From positions 1,302,001-1,366,000 of the forward strand of contig NW_020194626.1 of assembly GCF_002865645.1 (NCBI RefSeq): 64,000 nt of DNA. Direction: 5' to 3'. Within the stretch, counting starts at the first letter, position 1; every line of letters begins with the position of its first letter. Below, in pieces: positions 1 through 13,365 of the stretch. Origin of the DNA: Hyaloscypha bicolor E (Eukaryota > Ascomycota > Leotiomycetes > Helotiales > Hyaloscyphaceae). Both the position numbers and the translations under genes were made by a program. The notes beneath the pieces are model-generated. The model searched no databases. It had not been told where the DNA came from and saw nothing but the letters and a program-made list of their open reading frames with translations.

Positions 1-3000
1 TCTGGAAAAAATACGGTAGATGAGACAAGTGCAATGAGATACATATAAGCAAACAAATAATTTAATCGTCATAACAATACGTAATACGATGAGTGACCCT
101 TAGATGAAATGCTAGATATCATACTCCGCCTCGCGTGTCACAGTAATCATTGCTCTGATGTAAGTGTCACGAGCGTCAGGTTTGCTTGGACGCTTGGTAC
201 TAGTGAACCCACGAGGTGTGCTACAGCACCTAGAAGATATGCTAGTATTGCTCTGTGATCCTGAGCAGGTCCATCTAATAAAGTGCTTCACCGTTTGGAA
301 TAGACCAGGCCCAGAGATCTAGAGGCGATAGCGCACGAAGAAAGATTGAATATCCCCATCCCAAAGAGCACTCGCATTGAAGAGGATCCGTAACATAAGC
401 CAGCCTGGGATAGCATCCAAGTATGAAGATATTTCAGTATACTAGACTATTCAAAAATTTGAGCTTCCAACTTCGAGTGCCAAGCACGTTGTTCATTGAC
501 GCCTTTGGAGCGGAGATAGTTTCACAATCCCAAAACAAGCCTTCTCAGCTCAGAGATGATTTACAAGACTCGGTCTATTATAAATCGAGCCCAAAGAATT
601 CGTCATTTTTAATGAAGTTGAGCATAGACATCGAGAGCACGCGACGCATATGCAGATTGAACATAATGGAATGTTCGAAATACCGGGCCTCACAGGTGCC
701 CTGGATGGTAGATATAGAGTTCACCTGTTGGAAGGAAATTACTAGATTGCCTTTTAATTACGGATGAAAGGGTTCGAAGGAAAGCCCGTATAACGGATGG
801 GACTTTGGAGCTAGGAAAAGGCTAAGACAAATGCAAACCTCTCCCGGAGTCTAGGGCCCTATTCTCACACATCAACCTGAAACGAATGGGCAACAGTTAA
901 TTGAGTGGATCTACAATACCGAACGGGTGTGCCTTGGGATGCAAGGCACGAGCAGGTTGGCAGATTTTCGCTGCGTCGCCCGGAAAGCTGCCGCACATTG
1001 CAACCACCCTCGAGGGCTTTTGTAGCTTGAGAACTCCTTTAACAAGGTTGAAATTTAATTTTCCAGTGAAAATGATACGTTCGTGGTGTGTGGACTCTTT
1101 TTTTCTTCACGAAAGGGCTATTGCATAGGCTGGGCGAGGCCGGTCGAAGAGTATCTGATCATGACGACTTGAGCGTGAACGTTCTAGCACATTATACTAC
1201 CCATGGAACAAATCCGGAGCTTCTACTTCATAGGGAGGTGCAACCTTCGCGAATGATTGCGAGTCTAGAAGGCAATAATCTACAAAACGTCCCTTTCTCG
1301 AATGGGGTGGCTAGTTCACTCATTAATTTCTATAATATAGGGCATAGCTTGGAAGAATTAGCGAGCGTCTAGCGAGGGCATGCACAAAAAAACCTAACAG
1401 AGGAATCAAGATATAGGGAAATTGTCCAAAATAAGGGATGGGAAAGGAAAATCCGAGAAGGAAAAAAAAATTTGGGTTCTTTTCGGGGCCTAATCCGGGA
1501 TCGCTTGAGGATAATTAGATGTGTTGTGAATAAAGAGCTGATCAATTACTTACAACCGGAGACCTCTTACAAGATAAACAAGTTTACCCACTAAAGTAGT
1601 TTTGTTAGTGTTCAGTACAAGAAATCACAAACCGAGCGGAGCTTCTTACAAGCAAGAATTCTACCACTGACTAGGTTGCATTAGTAATTAATGCAACAAT
1701 TAGAGCTGATGTTGCACGTACACTATCAGGCCATAAGCGATGTTTTGTGAATCGATGAGCTTATTTAAGTATTTATTATGCGTGCAAAATTTGGTCGGCA
1801 ACGATACTCGGGAAATGGAGGGACGCTAGGCTAGGATAGGAAGGGGTGGCGTTTGATGCCCACGAAACCCGATAAACGTCCTGAAACTCTCTCTTGCAAG
1901 CTTGCATTACTAACTCTGTCGTGATACTCTTAAATCTAGCTGGATTGCCATATGCTATCGGGAAATCCTCTTAGTTAAGCTTTTTAAGCACTGAGGAGCG
2001 GCTCAAATCTTACCCTTTTCACAGTCCACTGCTACATCCACAGTTGACTTCTAGCGGACCAGCTCTATGCTATCCAAATTCCAACGCCTATCTAGAATGT
2101 TATATCCAACTCCATACATATAGTTACAGATGTGTAATTATCAAGGATGTGTCGAGTCCGAGAACAAGGCTAGCTGGGGAGGAGGATTTTGTTTAAGACC
2201 ACCTTCTAACAGTCCCGACCCAAGACAGCAAATTGTTTGGGAAACAGCAAGCCACTTGGCAACGAGTCAACGCCCTTTTCTGCATTAAATTACTTGCTAA
2301 GAAGTCAATGTCTTTTAAAACATCAGATCTCGGAATACACATCAAGAACATCGCAAATAACGGATGCTCCCAGACGAATGACTCCTAAGACAGCATTTCC
2401 ATGTCGAAACTAGCCAATACCAACGAACCAACCCGTCTGTCTACTGTTATTAACTGAATCTTCTCTCATACACGCAAGGAAGGTAGAAGCTCAAAGGAAG
2501 CTCGGGAGTGGGAAGGTGCTGCCGTCGAGTATAGGAAAATAAGATTCGGAACTGAGAGATGAAGCAAGTGTTACCTCAACCTTAGGTGACTAAGTGGCAA
2601 GCCCGGCCAGGCTTGCTATTTCATGATCTCATTGATTTTCTTGGGTAAGGCGATCCAAAGGAGAGAAGGAGAGAAGGAGAGAAGGAGAGAAGGAGAGAAG
2701 GAGAGAAGGAGAGAAGGAGAGAAGGAGAGAAGGAGAGAAGGAAAAGACATGGTTATGGAAATACTACGTCTTTATTTCATAATACTTATAATTAACCCAC
2801 TTGCATCCCGGTAGGTTTACCCGATATTCTTGAGGCAAATACGCAACTAAACAATTATCAGGATTAGGCCCCGTCTTCAAATTTCCAGCGAATTTTTATT
2901 TTTTTTGGGTGATGTTTCTCGATCGTTTAAGGAAGACATAGCGCTCATAGGAAAAACATTACTTAATTAATAGCCGAAACTTTTTTTATAAAAATAAAAC

Positions 3001-4830
3001 GGGTCAATTGCGGGATCTGCTCTCTTGTTCAGTGTTTCTTTTCTCTAAAATTGCCTTCGTAGGAATCGGGATCTAAGCTGCTTAAAGGTCAACAGGCCCG
3101 ACGTGCACCCTCTACTCTACACCAGCGTTTCGCGTTCACGGTAACAAATCTCGAATCGAGACAAGCACGAGAAGCCGTCCTACCGAGTGACGTGCTTACC
3201 ACCAAAATCGGGGGAAAGAGTGAGGAGAAGGATAACGAGCATCTGAGAGGAGAACTACTCTAAGTACGAAGGTATAGCATCAACTCGTAGATGAAATCCT
3301 AGCTAGTAAGACTGTTCACCGTCTTACGATAGCTCATTTGCCGGTACGTTTTTTCTCCGAGCTCGTAGACTTTGAAGAAGTTGCTTAGCGGTCGCTAGGC
3401 GTGCATAGAAAATTTTGTAGATCAACAGAAAAATTAGATACATCACTCCAAAAACGTGGCTCAAACCAATTCCCTTAATTCCTAGCCGTCCCAAATAATG
3501 AAGTGTTACTTTTGTGTCTTCCCTACAAATTCAGATCCTCCCGCATCCCACATCTCCACCCCACAAACCCCAGTCATGGGGCGGTCCCAAGTATAGTTGA
3601 TCAAGCACCTCCACATCCTGCACCTCGGAAGTTTTGGAGCCACTCCCCCCGTGCCCAATTGCAAGATGAATCGGCATGAAACAGTTGGCCATACCAAAGG
3701 AATGCATTAATCATTGCGGGGTTTGCTTCGTAGATCCGAGCCCATCCAAAGATGCATATCCCGATAGGATTTTTATTTTCTGTTTTTTAGAGGAACACTT
3801 AGAGTCGTCTCCTGCACCAAACTATACCGCCGGGACGATTATTTTAAAGGGCTCCTCACCACAGAAGTAGTCGCTTCACATGAGTAGTCTTACCAAATCA
3901 TATGCGACGGTATTACAAACAAGTTGTAATCCAAGATCGAGTTCTTCTCCTCATCGAGTCAGTCCACCTTACATTCTTGATTTTCTCTGCCAGCCATATT
4001 CCGGGGGAACACTTTTCTCGTCTTCTAAAAATCAAATGCCTGACATTTCTAGCTATGAAAAGCCTCTGCAACCAAATGAGTTTTGATTGAAAAACCTAGC
4101 GGTAGTCTAGACACTTGGATTTTATTACTGGTCGTGCCGACTAGGGCGGCACGTTCTTTTCTCTCCTTGCTTCTGATTCTGCCCTTAATTCTGCTTAAAT
4201 CCACCAAAAGTCAATCATTATAGTCCCAGACACATTTTGGTGTTCAAATCCACGTTTTTCGAGCCAATGTTATGGCCTGAGAAATCCTTCGAAAGCATTC
4301 CGCTCGAATGTGCTTCCGGCATTAACGGTGAAAGAGGGGAACCATGGTTGCGCTCACGATCACTGGACCTTAGTGCAATGATTTTGTTGATATTCCGAGC
4401 GATACGGCTATTCGATTATCTCCCGCCATTATGCAGTTGTTTCTTGAGGCCCAAGGGGCATTGTTGCCAGTAGTCCCGCAATGCCAATATCTTCTCTGCA
4501 CATCACCAATATTCGCTCGGTGAGGTATCCGGGGCATTAAGAATCCTATCTAGCCGCGCTATTATAATTTGCGCCGCTGCTCCACTGAGCACCTTCCTAA
4601 GTACTTGGGAGGCGGTGGATTGAGAGTTGTTGCTGCTGGTCTTGCTCGGCTAGAGCAACAAAAAGGGGGCTCACCGCTTCAGCTAGCAAAGCAGCCGAAG
4701 GGAGATCCTAGGCAGCAATCAAGTCGGGCAGAACCGCAAGACGTATTTTATAATTGATTTTTCTTAAAGGTAATAACTATGTATTCTTGGCTGGCGTGCT
4801 ATCTTCCTGTGGTAGAGCACTCGATCGCTG
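1..4830. other. Non-repetitive region without a recognisable gene
   Basis: This stretch has balanced base composition, unlike the AT-rich DNA to its right. Open frames are short (at most about 115 codons), carry no motif I recognise, and do not join through convincing GT-AG introns. I see no transposon remnants or RNA genes. Apart from the microsatellite at 2660-2742 I can assign nothing here. It may be old intergenic sequence or a decayed gene region. Confidence 0.5.
2660..2742. repeat. Octamer microsatellite (GAGAGAAG)n
   Basis: About ten uninterrupted copies of an 8-bp purine unit GAGAGAAG. The 8-bp period shifts frame, so a translated Arg-Glu-Gly-Glu run through it is a repeat artefact and not a protein signal. 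Confidence 0.95.
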
Positions 4831-5110
4831 TACCGCTCGTTCAGGGGAAATCTCGCTTAATTTTCGTCGATCAACAACCTTATTTGAACGTGACCAAACC
4901 GTGACTCTCTGCTTTCATCCCGCCTCTCTAGATGCCTCATGTACTACCAGAGGCTTTTGTATGTCTCCGTGTATCATTCTATTACTTCTCGAGCTATATC
5001 AACCTTCATTTTACTACTATAAACTCTCTCAGTGTGATTCTCTACTACTTGTCACTGTTCACTGCTCCCAAGTTTCACTCTGCCCCTGAGACCGGTCCAT
5101 TACCTTCAAC
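4830..5110 (+). promoter_or_regulatory. CT-rich promoter region of the gene at 5111
   Basis: The roughly 280 bases before the ATG at 5111 are strikingly pyrimidine-rich on the plus strand, with many TCTC, CTTC and CTCTC runs. CT-rich tracts just upstream of the start are common in filamentous ascomycete promoters. The ATG follows CAAC, which fits the fungal start consensus. I see no clear TATA box. The assignment is inferred from composition and position. Confidence 0.4.
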
Positions 5111-7004
5111 ATGTCACTAACAGCGTCTACCAACCTCTCTCCATCTACCTATCATATATTTGGCGACCTTTACCTTTCCGATCCATCCCACCTTCTGTCA
5201 AGCTCTAGACTTGAGAGGCTTTAACAGCTTCGTCCTGTAAGTATTTGATGTTATTCCTTTTTGAAATCTTATAGCAGTCAATTGAAATTGAGCTCTTTGA
5301 GTATTTATGTGTTGTGTCTTATTTGTACTTAGTTTTCAATTTTGGTTGTCTTTGGAAAGTTTAGAGATCTCCTTGTTCTTTTGAGTATATACCTTTTGAG
5401 TTTTGGGAGACTGCTTTCGAAGACTTCAAACGAACCGAATCTCTCCTTTGGACCGGAGCTGAAGCACGTGACTCTCGATTAATGATCAAACATTCTGGAT
5501 CACTCCATGCTAATATAGCAATTCATTTACACTCCCCTACTGAACAAACTCGAAAGATTTATGATGGAGAAATCGCTGACACCTCAAATGGCTGCACGAA
5601 TATGATCTTGGTAGCTGGTTTTACAGCAGAGAAGTCTTTCTGGTGGGATACACACCCATGGCGAGAAGACTCACGCTTTGAACAGTCGAAACAATACTCA
5701 AAAGCTGTTATGAAGTCCCATAGAAACAGGGAATCCACCCTGGGAGCCCACCTTCATGCCAAAGTCGAGTTGGTATTCGGAAAACCCAACCAAGCTGCAG
5801 TCCTCGCCCAATTCCGCAACGTCCTAGAGGAGTTGGTGCTTTGGGATGAGAACCAAACGTCTCTATACATTCAATTCTTCAGCATATCCAAACAATTCAT
5901 TACTAGGATTCTGGTCTTCGTTAACCATCCCATGTATTACTTCTATAATATTGTGCAATCAGTGGGCAGGAAGATGGACGAGAAGCTCAAGATAGCAGCA
6001 CAATTAGCAAGAGTTACGCGAACGGAGAAAGAAGAGATATATTTTGAGTGGAGGGCATTAGACAGAATGCAGAGGAAGGCAGATCGGGCAGCCAATGGCA
6101 CTGAATTCCCGTAAGTAAATTTGATTTTTAATATTAGTTGGCATTATTGCAGAGTATTGGCATTTGGCGAAATATTCATTTCGCTTCGATTTAATCTAGT
6201 TTATTTGTTTTCGTCTTGCTCGTTACAAATTGTATGTTGTTTGGAGGCTTCTTTCCAAAAGCCCCTGTTTCTCTTCTTGTATTTCTTTAAGTCTCTTGCT
6301 TGCAAAAGGTTCAACTATCTATAGTTACGTTAGTATTGACAGTTATCTAGGAAACGCCAATTACCAAGTAGCGATTCCAGTGCTCTGAAGAAGCAATGAA
6401 AACACCGTGGGACAGAGAGAACTGCGGAAAGTGATGCCTACCTACTCTTTCCGAATAGCAAGACCGTCGAAGTTAGTTGCGACAAGTGCGGCTGCACTAC
6501 CCTCGATGAAATCCCAGCTTTCTGGAAGACCGATACTAGATTTTATGTCATTCGAATGAAGAGAAATTGCAAAGGTTGTGGCAAAAAGGCTCTGAACGAG
6601 TTTTTGAGCTTCCTGTTAACGATGTACCATGGATGAGAAGTGATAAGAAGTTGTTGAAGAAGGATCGAGACACTGTTATTGTAAAATATAATGAATGGGC
6701 TATAGAGCAAGAAGGTCGTACTCTGTTACTGACTACTGAGGAGGAGATTGAGAAAGAGGAAGAGGCGCTTTTGCGGAGGGAGGAACGCTGGAAGAAAAAC
6801 AAGGTGTACGAGGATTTATATATTGACGAGAGACGTTTCAGGGATAGAGAGCCGGAGATTCCCGCGGCTAAGGAACGGAAGGAAAGAGAGATGTACTTGG
6901 AGTTACGGGGGATGACTTTCTGGGGCTTAGTTCGCGATATTCCAGCATATCGGGAGCGTAACGAGCTTGGAAATAATACAGTTATTTACCCTAATATATA
7001 CTAA
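5111..7004 (+). pseudogene. Three-exon host gene, zinc-ribbon-like protein of unknown function, with three lesions
   Basis: I do not recognise the family. The best model is exon 1 at 5111-5236, intron GTAAGT...TTTAG at 5237-5364, exon 2 at 5365-6110, intron GTAAGT...CTAG at 6111-6350, and exon 3 at 6351-7004. Phases agree at both junctions and, correcting one frameshift, give about 508 residues. Exon 2 is long and clean and includes aromatic-rich segments such as FEFWETAFEDF. Exon 3 encodes a CDKC and a CKGC pair about 28 residues apart, like a four-cysteine zinc ribbon, then a charged Glu/Lys/Arg-rich, probably helical tail ending IYPNIY. Three lesions break it: TAA at 5222-5224 (one C-to-T from CAA), TGA at 6397-6399 (one C-to-T from CGA), and one missing A in the run at 6583-6587. 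Two are RIP-type transitions, and the gene abuts the AT-rich block. Sequencing error could explain the A-run shift. The exon 3 acceptor is the least certain part. Confidence 0.6.
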
Positions 7005-7640
7005 CCTTTAATAGTATTCTCAAGTATTATAACTAGCTTCTAACTTTATATTTATACTAAAATAATATTATTTTAATTTATTAGGCTAGTTTAAAATAAA
7101 ATAAAATAAAATAAATAACTTTTAGTAAATTATTATTTAAATCAAGTATTTATTTATTTTAGTCTAATTATTAATTAAAATATATTAAAATATTATATTA
7201 TTAATTAATTATTAATTATTGATTATTATTAAAATAACTATTTATAAATAAAATAATGTCTTTAAAATAATATATATTATTATTATTATTACTTTTATTT
7301 CTTATTATAAATATAAGATTTAAAGCCTAAAAAATGTAATTAAATTATTTTTATTTTAATAATTCAAAGCTAAAAAAAAAGAAAAAAATCTCGAAAAAGT
7401 TTTAAATCTAAATAATTCAAGTTATAATATATAATTTCGATTTTATTTCTCGATTTTAATTTTAGTCTAATTTCTATTTCTATTATATATTATAATTATA
7501 ATTAATTCTAAGAATTAATTCTAATAAAGACTAATTAATACTTCTTTCTAAAGCTAGAAGTATTTCTTTATATATTCTCTAATACTTAGCCAAGTATATA
7601 AAGCCCTTTACTTAATTAGGAAATATAATCTTATATAATT
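7005..7640. other. AT-rich spacer at the isochore boundary
   Basis: Immediately after the gene's stop codon the sequence becomes almost pure A/T, with very few CA or TG dinucleotides. It has runs of TTATTA and AAATAA but no recognisable coding or LTR sequence. It could be a fully degraded end of gypsy copy A, but I could not align it to the 188-bp LTR-like repeat. Confidence 0.5.
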
Positions 7641-8297
7641 CATATAATTCCGATTATTTATATAATTCTAATTATAAGCTTTATTTAAAATAGGGAACTA
7701 GATCTATAATATCTAATACTTATCTATATATTATTATATATACTTATTATATTAATTCTTTTTCTGGGCTCTTATTCCTAAAAGGCCTAAGAAAACTACA
7801 AATAGCTTTATAAATAACTCTCTAATACTTTTCCGGCTACTAGTTCTCTCTAAAAACTTTCTATAATTACTTTATTATTATACTAGATAATAGAATTAAG
7901 GATATAGTTTACTAACTCTGCCTAGTTAATTTATAAATTATCTCTAGTAATTTCTTCTTATAAAGATAATACGAATATAATATATATTATTAGATATAAA
8001 GCTCTTCTAATTTCTTAATTAGTTTATAAATCCTAACTTAGCCTCTATTTATAAATAAATTATTACTTTATAGGCCTAAGAATTTAGAAAAATTAATTCG
8101 ATTTTCTAGTTTATTTATAAATTCCTTCTTTAGAATTTCCTGGATATTTCTAATATAAAGCCGGTTTCGAATTTATAATTATTATTTAAAAAGAAAGTAT
8201 TATAAAAAGACTTCTCTTTTTTTATTAACTAATCTTTCTTTTCCTTAACTATAATACTATATCTAGCTTCTTCTTATCTTTTGCCTTTCTTTTTTAA

Positions 8298-8345
8298 GCC
8301 TTCTTTAAACTCTTTTAAGCTTCTTTAAGCTTCTTTAAGCTTCTT
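8298..8345. repeat. Short tandem repeat, unit about TTCTTTAAGC
   Basis: About four imperfect 10-bp copies lie inside gypsy copy A. The matching place in copy B (near 40350-40420, complementary strand) holds a longer, A-richer version, so the repeat belongs to the element and varies in copy number. Confidence 0.7.
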
Positions 8346-11300
8346 TTAATTTCTATTTAAGCTTTCTTCTAATTCCCTCTTTTACTTCTTTATTTATTAA
8401 GATAAATACTTCTTTTAGTACTTATTAGTCTATTATTACTTATTTAGCTAATACTTTTATATTCTTAATTTACTTTACTATTTTTAATATTTTAAGAATA
8501 TTACTAAGTTTCCTAATCTTATTTATATTAAAAGTAATAATTACTTAATATATAATTACTACTATTTTAAAAACAAGAAATATAATTCTATAAGCTATAA
8601 ATTCCTTTTTTTATTTCCTATTCTAATACTATTTAAGATTTCTTAAATATATATAATATAATTAAAAAAAAAATTGAGTTATTAATATATATAAATATCT
8701 TTTCTAATTTTTACTTAAAAAAGAAAAAGTTATTACTACTTTTCTTCTATATTAAACTATATATATTTCTCGTATTAAAGCTATTATTTAAAACTAATAG
8801 ATTTCTCTAATAATTTAAGAAATAGGTTAAGTAATTCTTACTAGCTTAATATAAGTATAAAGTACTTTTAATAATATAATTAATATTTTTTAGTATTAAA
8901 TAGGCTTATTTTCTTCTTATTTTTTATTAATAGCTAATAGCTTTTAGGCTAATTTATTATTTATTTCTTAAAAGAATTCTAATAAAAATAATAATAAAAA
9001 TAATAAAAATAATAAAAAGTATTTATAAGAATAAAGTATTTATAGAATATAGAAATTAGAATTTTTAAAGTTTTTAATAATTTTTATATAACTTTTCTAA
9101 AAATAAATATATGGTTTTTAATAATTTCCTAATAAAAGTATTTATTTTTTATATTTCTATTTAGTTAATAATATTATAATATTATTATTTTTAAGTATTC
9201 TTATAATTCTTGAATTATATTTTCTAGATTATTTAGTAATTCTTATATATTATTTATTAATAAATAGTTCTTCTAATAAATAAGATATTTCTTTCTTTTT
9301 CTATTCTTTTTATAAGCTATAATAGATTTTACTTTAAATTTCTTTTTATTCTTAATCTTAACTAGTTCTAGTTCTATTATAATATTAGTTTATAGGTATT
9401 ATAATTTTAAAAGAAAAATATATAAAATATTATAGATCTAATATAATAGTAGTAATTTTAAATAATATATTTATTTATATATTTTTATAATTTCTAGAAT
9501 TTTAAAAAGATTAAAATATTTATTTATTAGCTTTATACTAAATTATAGCTATTAAATATTCTTTATATAAAGTATAACTTTATTATATATATTAAACTTC
9601 TTATTAATATATGTTTTATTATAATACTTTTTTTATATATTTATTATTTCTTATTATTACTTTTCTAGTATTTCTTATCTTACTTAAATTCTCTATATTC
9701 TTTCTTATATTACTAGTATTTCTTTTTCTGAAATATTATTTTTAATATATAATTTAATACTAAAATAGAATTTATATAATATATAAAATAAAGAAATTTC
9801 TATTATTAAATATATAAAGTTATTATATATAAATTCTATAAAAATAAGTATTATTATTTAGTTATTTTACTAATAGCTAATATAATATCTCAAATACTAT
9901 TCTAGAATTTAGTTTAAATTCTTTATTTATTTATTAGTTTATAAATAAAATATTATATTTAGCTATTATTAAATCTTTAAATAAAAATAAAAATATAATT
10001 AGAATTTATTTATAAAAATAAATACCTTATTAGAAGTTATATTTATAAATATACTAAAGTTTTTAATAATATAATATATAAATAGCTTTATTAATTCAGG
10101 TACTAAAATCTTTTTAGTAATTAAAATATATTAGACTATTTTCATATATTTATTAATAATAATAAATATAGAATTATATATTTTATTATAAAACCTAAAA
10201 AAAGGCAGTTCTATAATAAAGGTTATAATAATTTCTTATTATAACTTAAAAAGAAAAGGAAATAAACTAAATATATTATATAATAAATATATTTTTATTT
10301 TAGTTTATTAATATATAAAGCAAGTTCTTGTATAGTTTTTTATGTCTTTTTTATATTTTATTAGAAATAGTTTCTTTAGAAAATCTCTAGTATTTTACTA
10401 ATATTAAAATACTTATTTATAAAATTATTATAATTAGCTTATAGTAATTCTTTTTTAAAAGCCGGCTTATTTAATATATAAATAATATTCTAATATTTTA
10501 GTAATTCAGATATATTAAATTCTTAAATTCTAATAATTCTAATAAAGATTCTTTTTAAGAACTATTTATATTACTAGTATTATATTAATAAATCGAGCCT
10601 TTAGTATTATAATAGTAATTTAAGTAATATTTCTTTATTTTTCTTATATACTATTTCGGATCTAGCTATTTATATAACTAGAATTCGTAATATATATTAT
10701 TTATAACTAGCTATACTAGTAATAAACTTAAATAATAGTATTTCTAATATTATTTTATTATTAAAATAAACTTTTTCTTTAGAATTCCTTAATATTTTAT
10801 TAATTAAAAAATATTTATTTTCTTTTTTCTAGGCCTTATATTATAATATTACAGAAATAATATAATATTTTATTATTATTATTTATAGGATTCTCTATTC
10901 TATATTCTATAGCTTATTATAAAATATAAGTAATAAAGTATATTTATTTATATTTATTATAAAGTCTAGTCTTTTTAATAGTTTATTAATAAAATTACTA
11001 TATTCTAACTAATATTCTAAAATAAAATTAAAGATAACTAGCTTTTTTATTTATTTTATTTATTTATTATTTAATTTTCTCTTAATTATAAAATATTTTA
11101 AATTATTATAATCTGATTTAATAATAATAATATATTAAATACAAAATACTAGAATAATAGCTAATAGTTTAGAATTATATATCTTATATCTGTTTTTAAT
11201 TATAATTATTTTCTTTAAATAAAAAATAATAAAATATTACCTGGCTTTTACTTTTTTATTAATGAGCTAGAAAATTATATTTATAATTATAAATCCTGAA

Positions 11301-11720
11301 ATATTCGTTTTTATATAAATCTTTAAGGCTAGATTAAAATAATAAAGAATTAATACTATTATAAATATAATTTATAGCTTTCTAAAAGCCTTATTTGCCT
11401 TATTTATCTAGCTAAAATAATATTATAAGTTTTTATTAGTTTTTAATAAATTAGTTAATTCTTTTATTATTCTAAAATATTTATAAATAAATCTCTAATA
11501 AAAGTTAGTAAAATCCAGAAATACTTAAACTTCTCAAATATTATTTTTTAGGGCTAGCTATTTTCTAATAGCTATAATCTGGCTAGCTTCTATTTTTATA
11601 TTATCTAAACTAATTATAAATTCCAGGAATTCTATTTTCTTTATATTAAACTTGTATTTTACTAAGTTTATAAAAAGCTAGTATTATTATAATTATTCGA
11701 GTATATATTAAATTACTATT

Positions 11721-11822
11721 ATATATTATTCTAAGTTCTCTAAATAAATTAAAATATTATTTAAATAAATTATATATTATTCTAAGTTCTCTAAATAAAT
11801 TAAAATATTATCTAAATAAATT
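11721..11822 (-). repeat. 51-bp tandem duplication over the RT active-site box
   Basis: Bases 11721-11771 and 11772-11822 are direct copies differing at one base (T/C). On the minus strand 51 bp is 17 codons in frame, so the catalytic box appears twice, as YLDNILIYLENLE and YLNNILIYLENLE. An element with a doubled catalytic loop would probably be inactive. Confidence 0.8.
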
Positions 11823-13365
11823 ATCTAAATAATATTTATAAGACTTACTAGTATATAGTTAATATATATTTAGAATATTACTAAAGTATTAGATAGTTTA
11901 AAAGATATAATATAATATTTAAAATATTTATAATATATTTGAAATACTATTTTTTATTTATTACTCTTTTATATTTATAACTAATAATAAGTATTTTTTA
12001 AGTTTAGCTTTATATATATTTTTAATTTATAAAGCCTATTTATTATTTTACTAATAAGTAATAATAGTATTTAATTCTTAATAATAATTTCGTTTAGATT
12101 CTAGTAATTAATATATAAATATAAACTGCTTTTTTTTAGAATAAATATAATTAGAATATTAGCTAAGCTAGTAAAATAATAAAATAATTTTTTAAACTAA
12201 TATTAAAATATTTCTAAAGAACTTTAAGCTTTCTTTCTAATAAAATATATATAGAACTATATAATAATTAGAATTCCGATTTCGGATTTATATAATAGTT
12301 AGATAATATATCTATAGTTTCTATAGAAAATACTCGAAAAAAATTCTAATATTTTTTAGAAAATATAATTATTTTATTTATAATAATAGTAATAATCTTT
12401 TAGCTATTTATTATAAAATAAGTAATTAATAAAAAAACTTATATTTTATATTTTATTATTTTAGTAAATTTCCTAGTATTTAGAACTTTAATTTTCTATA
12501 ATTAAATCTAGTATTTTTATATTATTTCTCTAAAGAAAACTAGAAAATTAATCTAATAAAACTATAAGAATTCAAGTATTATATTAATATAATTTAGATT
12601 AAAATTATATAATATAAAATATATATTAGTCTTTTTTTAGTTATCTAATATATTCTTAGTAATAATTTTAAGAATATAATTTTTATATAAATAAATAAAT
12701 AAAAATTCTAATAAAATACTTGTATTTAAAGCTAATTTCCTTTTTATATAATTAGTTTTTATACTCGAATTAATTAATGCTTTAATCTTTTATTTACTTT
12801 TTCTTATTTTAATAATAATTTTAATTATTATTCTCATTTTAGGAACTTTATTTTTTATAATATAAATAAATATAACTATTATAAAATATATCTATTTCCT
12901 GTTTTCTTTAGTTCTAGATATTTATATACTTTATAACTAGACTTATTATAGTTATAATAAATTAGTTTTTTCTAATTTAGATAAATAGTAATATAATAAC
13001 TTTCTTTCTAATAAATAAAGCAAATTATATCCGGTTTTATAAATTCTAATATAAGTATTATATTAGATTCTATTACTATATTTTTATTATTCCGGTTTTA
13101 TAAATCTTATAATAGAAATATATTTCTTTTCTATTTTCTTTTATTATTTTCTTTTACTTTTTTTCTATTTCTTTTCTTTTATTATTTTATTAGTTTATTA
13201 TTATATTTCTATTAAATAAATAGATTTAAATTATTCTTAATTTTTATAATTATAAAAATAAGCTTTTTTCTATTTTATAAAATATTTTCTTAATAATTAA
13301 TCTTATTTTAAATCTCTTATCTCAAGTTACTAAATAAGTTATTTTATTTTTATAATAAACTCATA

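Larger units (their letters stand above)
7640..13365 (-). mobile_element. Ty3/gypsy retrotransposon remnant, copy A (heavily RIPped)
   Basis: The minus strand of 11.69-11.84 kb translates to YLDNILIYLENLE, a RIP-mutated form of the gypsy reverse transcriptase YLDDILIYS box (GAT to AAT changes the second Asp to Asn). This fixes the orientation: the 5' end lies near 13.37 kb. The 7.65-10.15 kb part aligns, reverse-complemented, with 40.89-39.99 kb and 24.67-23.58 kb (copy B). No frame stays open beyond a few tens of codons. The left end near 7.64 kb has no LTR I can find, so the copy is probably truncated there. It is a dead element. Confidence 0.75.

Noticed and set aside
423..767. 114-residue frame in the left region
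   Set aside because: No recognisable motif, no intron or neighbour exons, and comparable chance frames occur nearby; not supported as a gene.
4790..4860. tRNA-like string (GGTAGAGCACTCG followed by CGTTCAGGGG)
   Set aside because: No acceptor stem or complete cloverleaf can be formed around it.
6153..6324. Alternative third exon using a 42-nt intron (6111-6152)
   Set aside because: It gives a hydrophobic, Phe/Leu-rich end typical of translated intron sequence. The acceptor at 6350 instead joins in phase to the zinc-ribbon exon.
6548..6802. 84-residue Ser/Phe-rich minus-strand frame
   Set aside because: Antisense shadow of exon 3 of the host gene.
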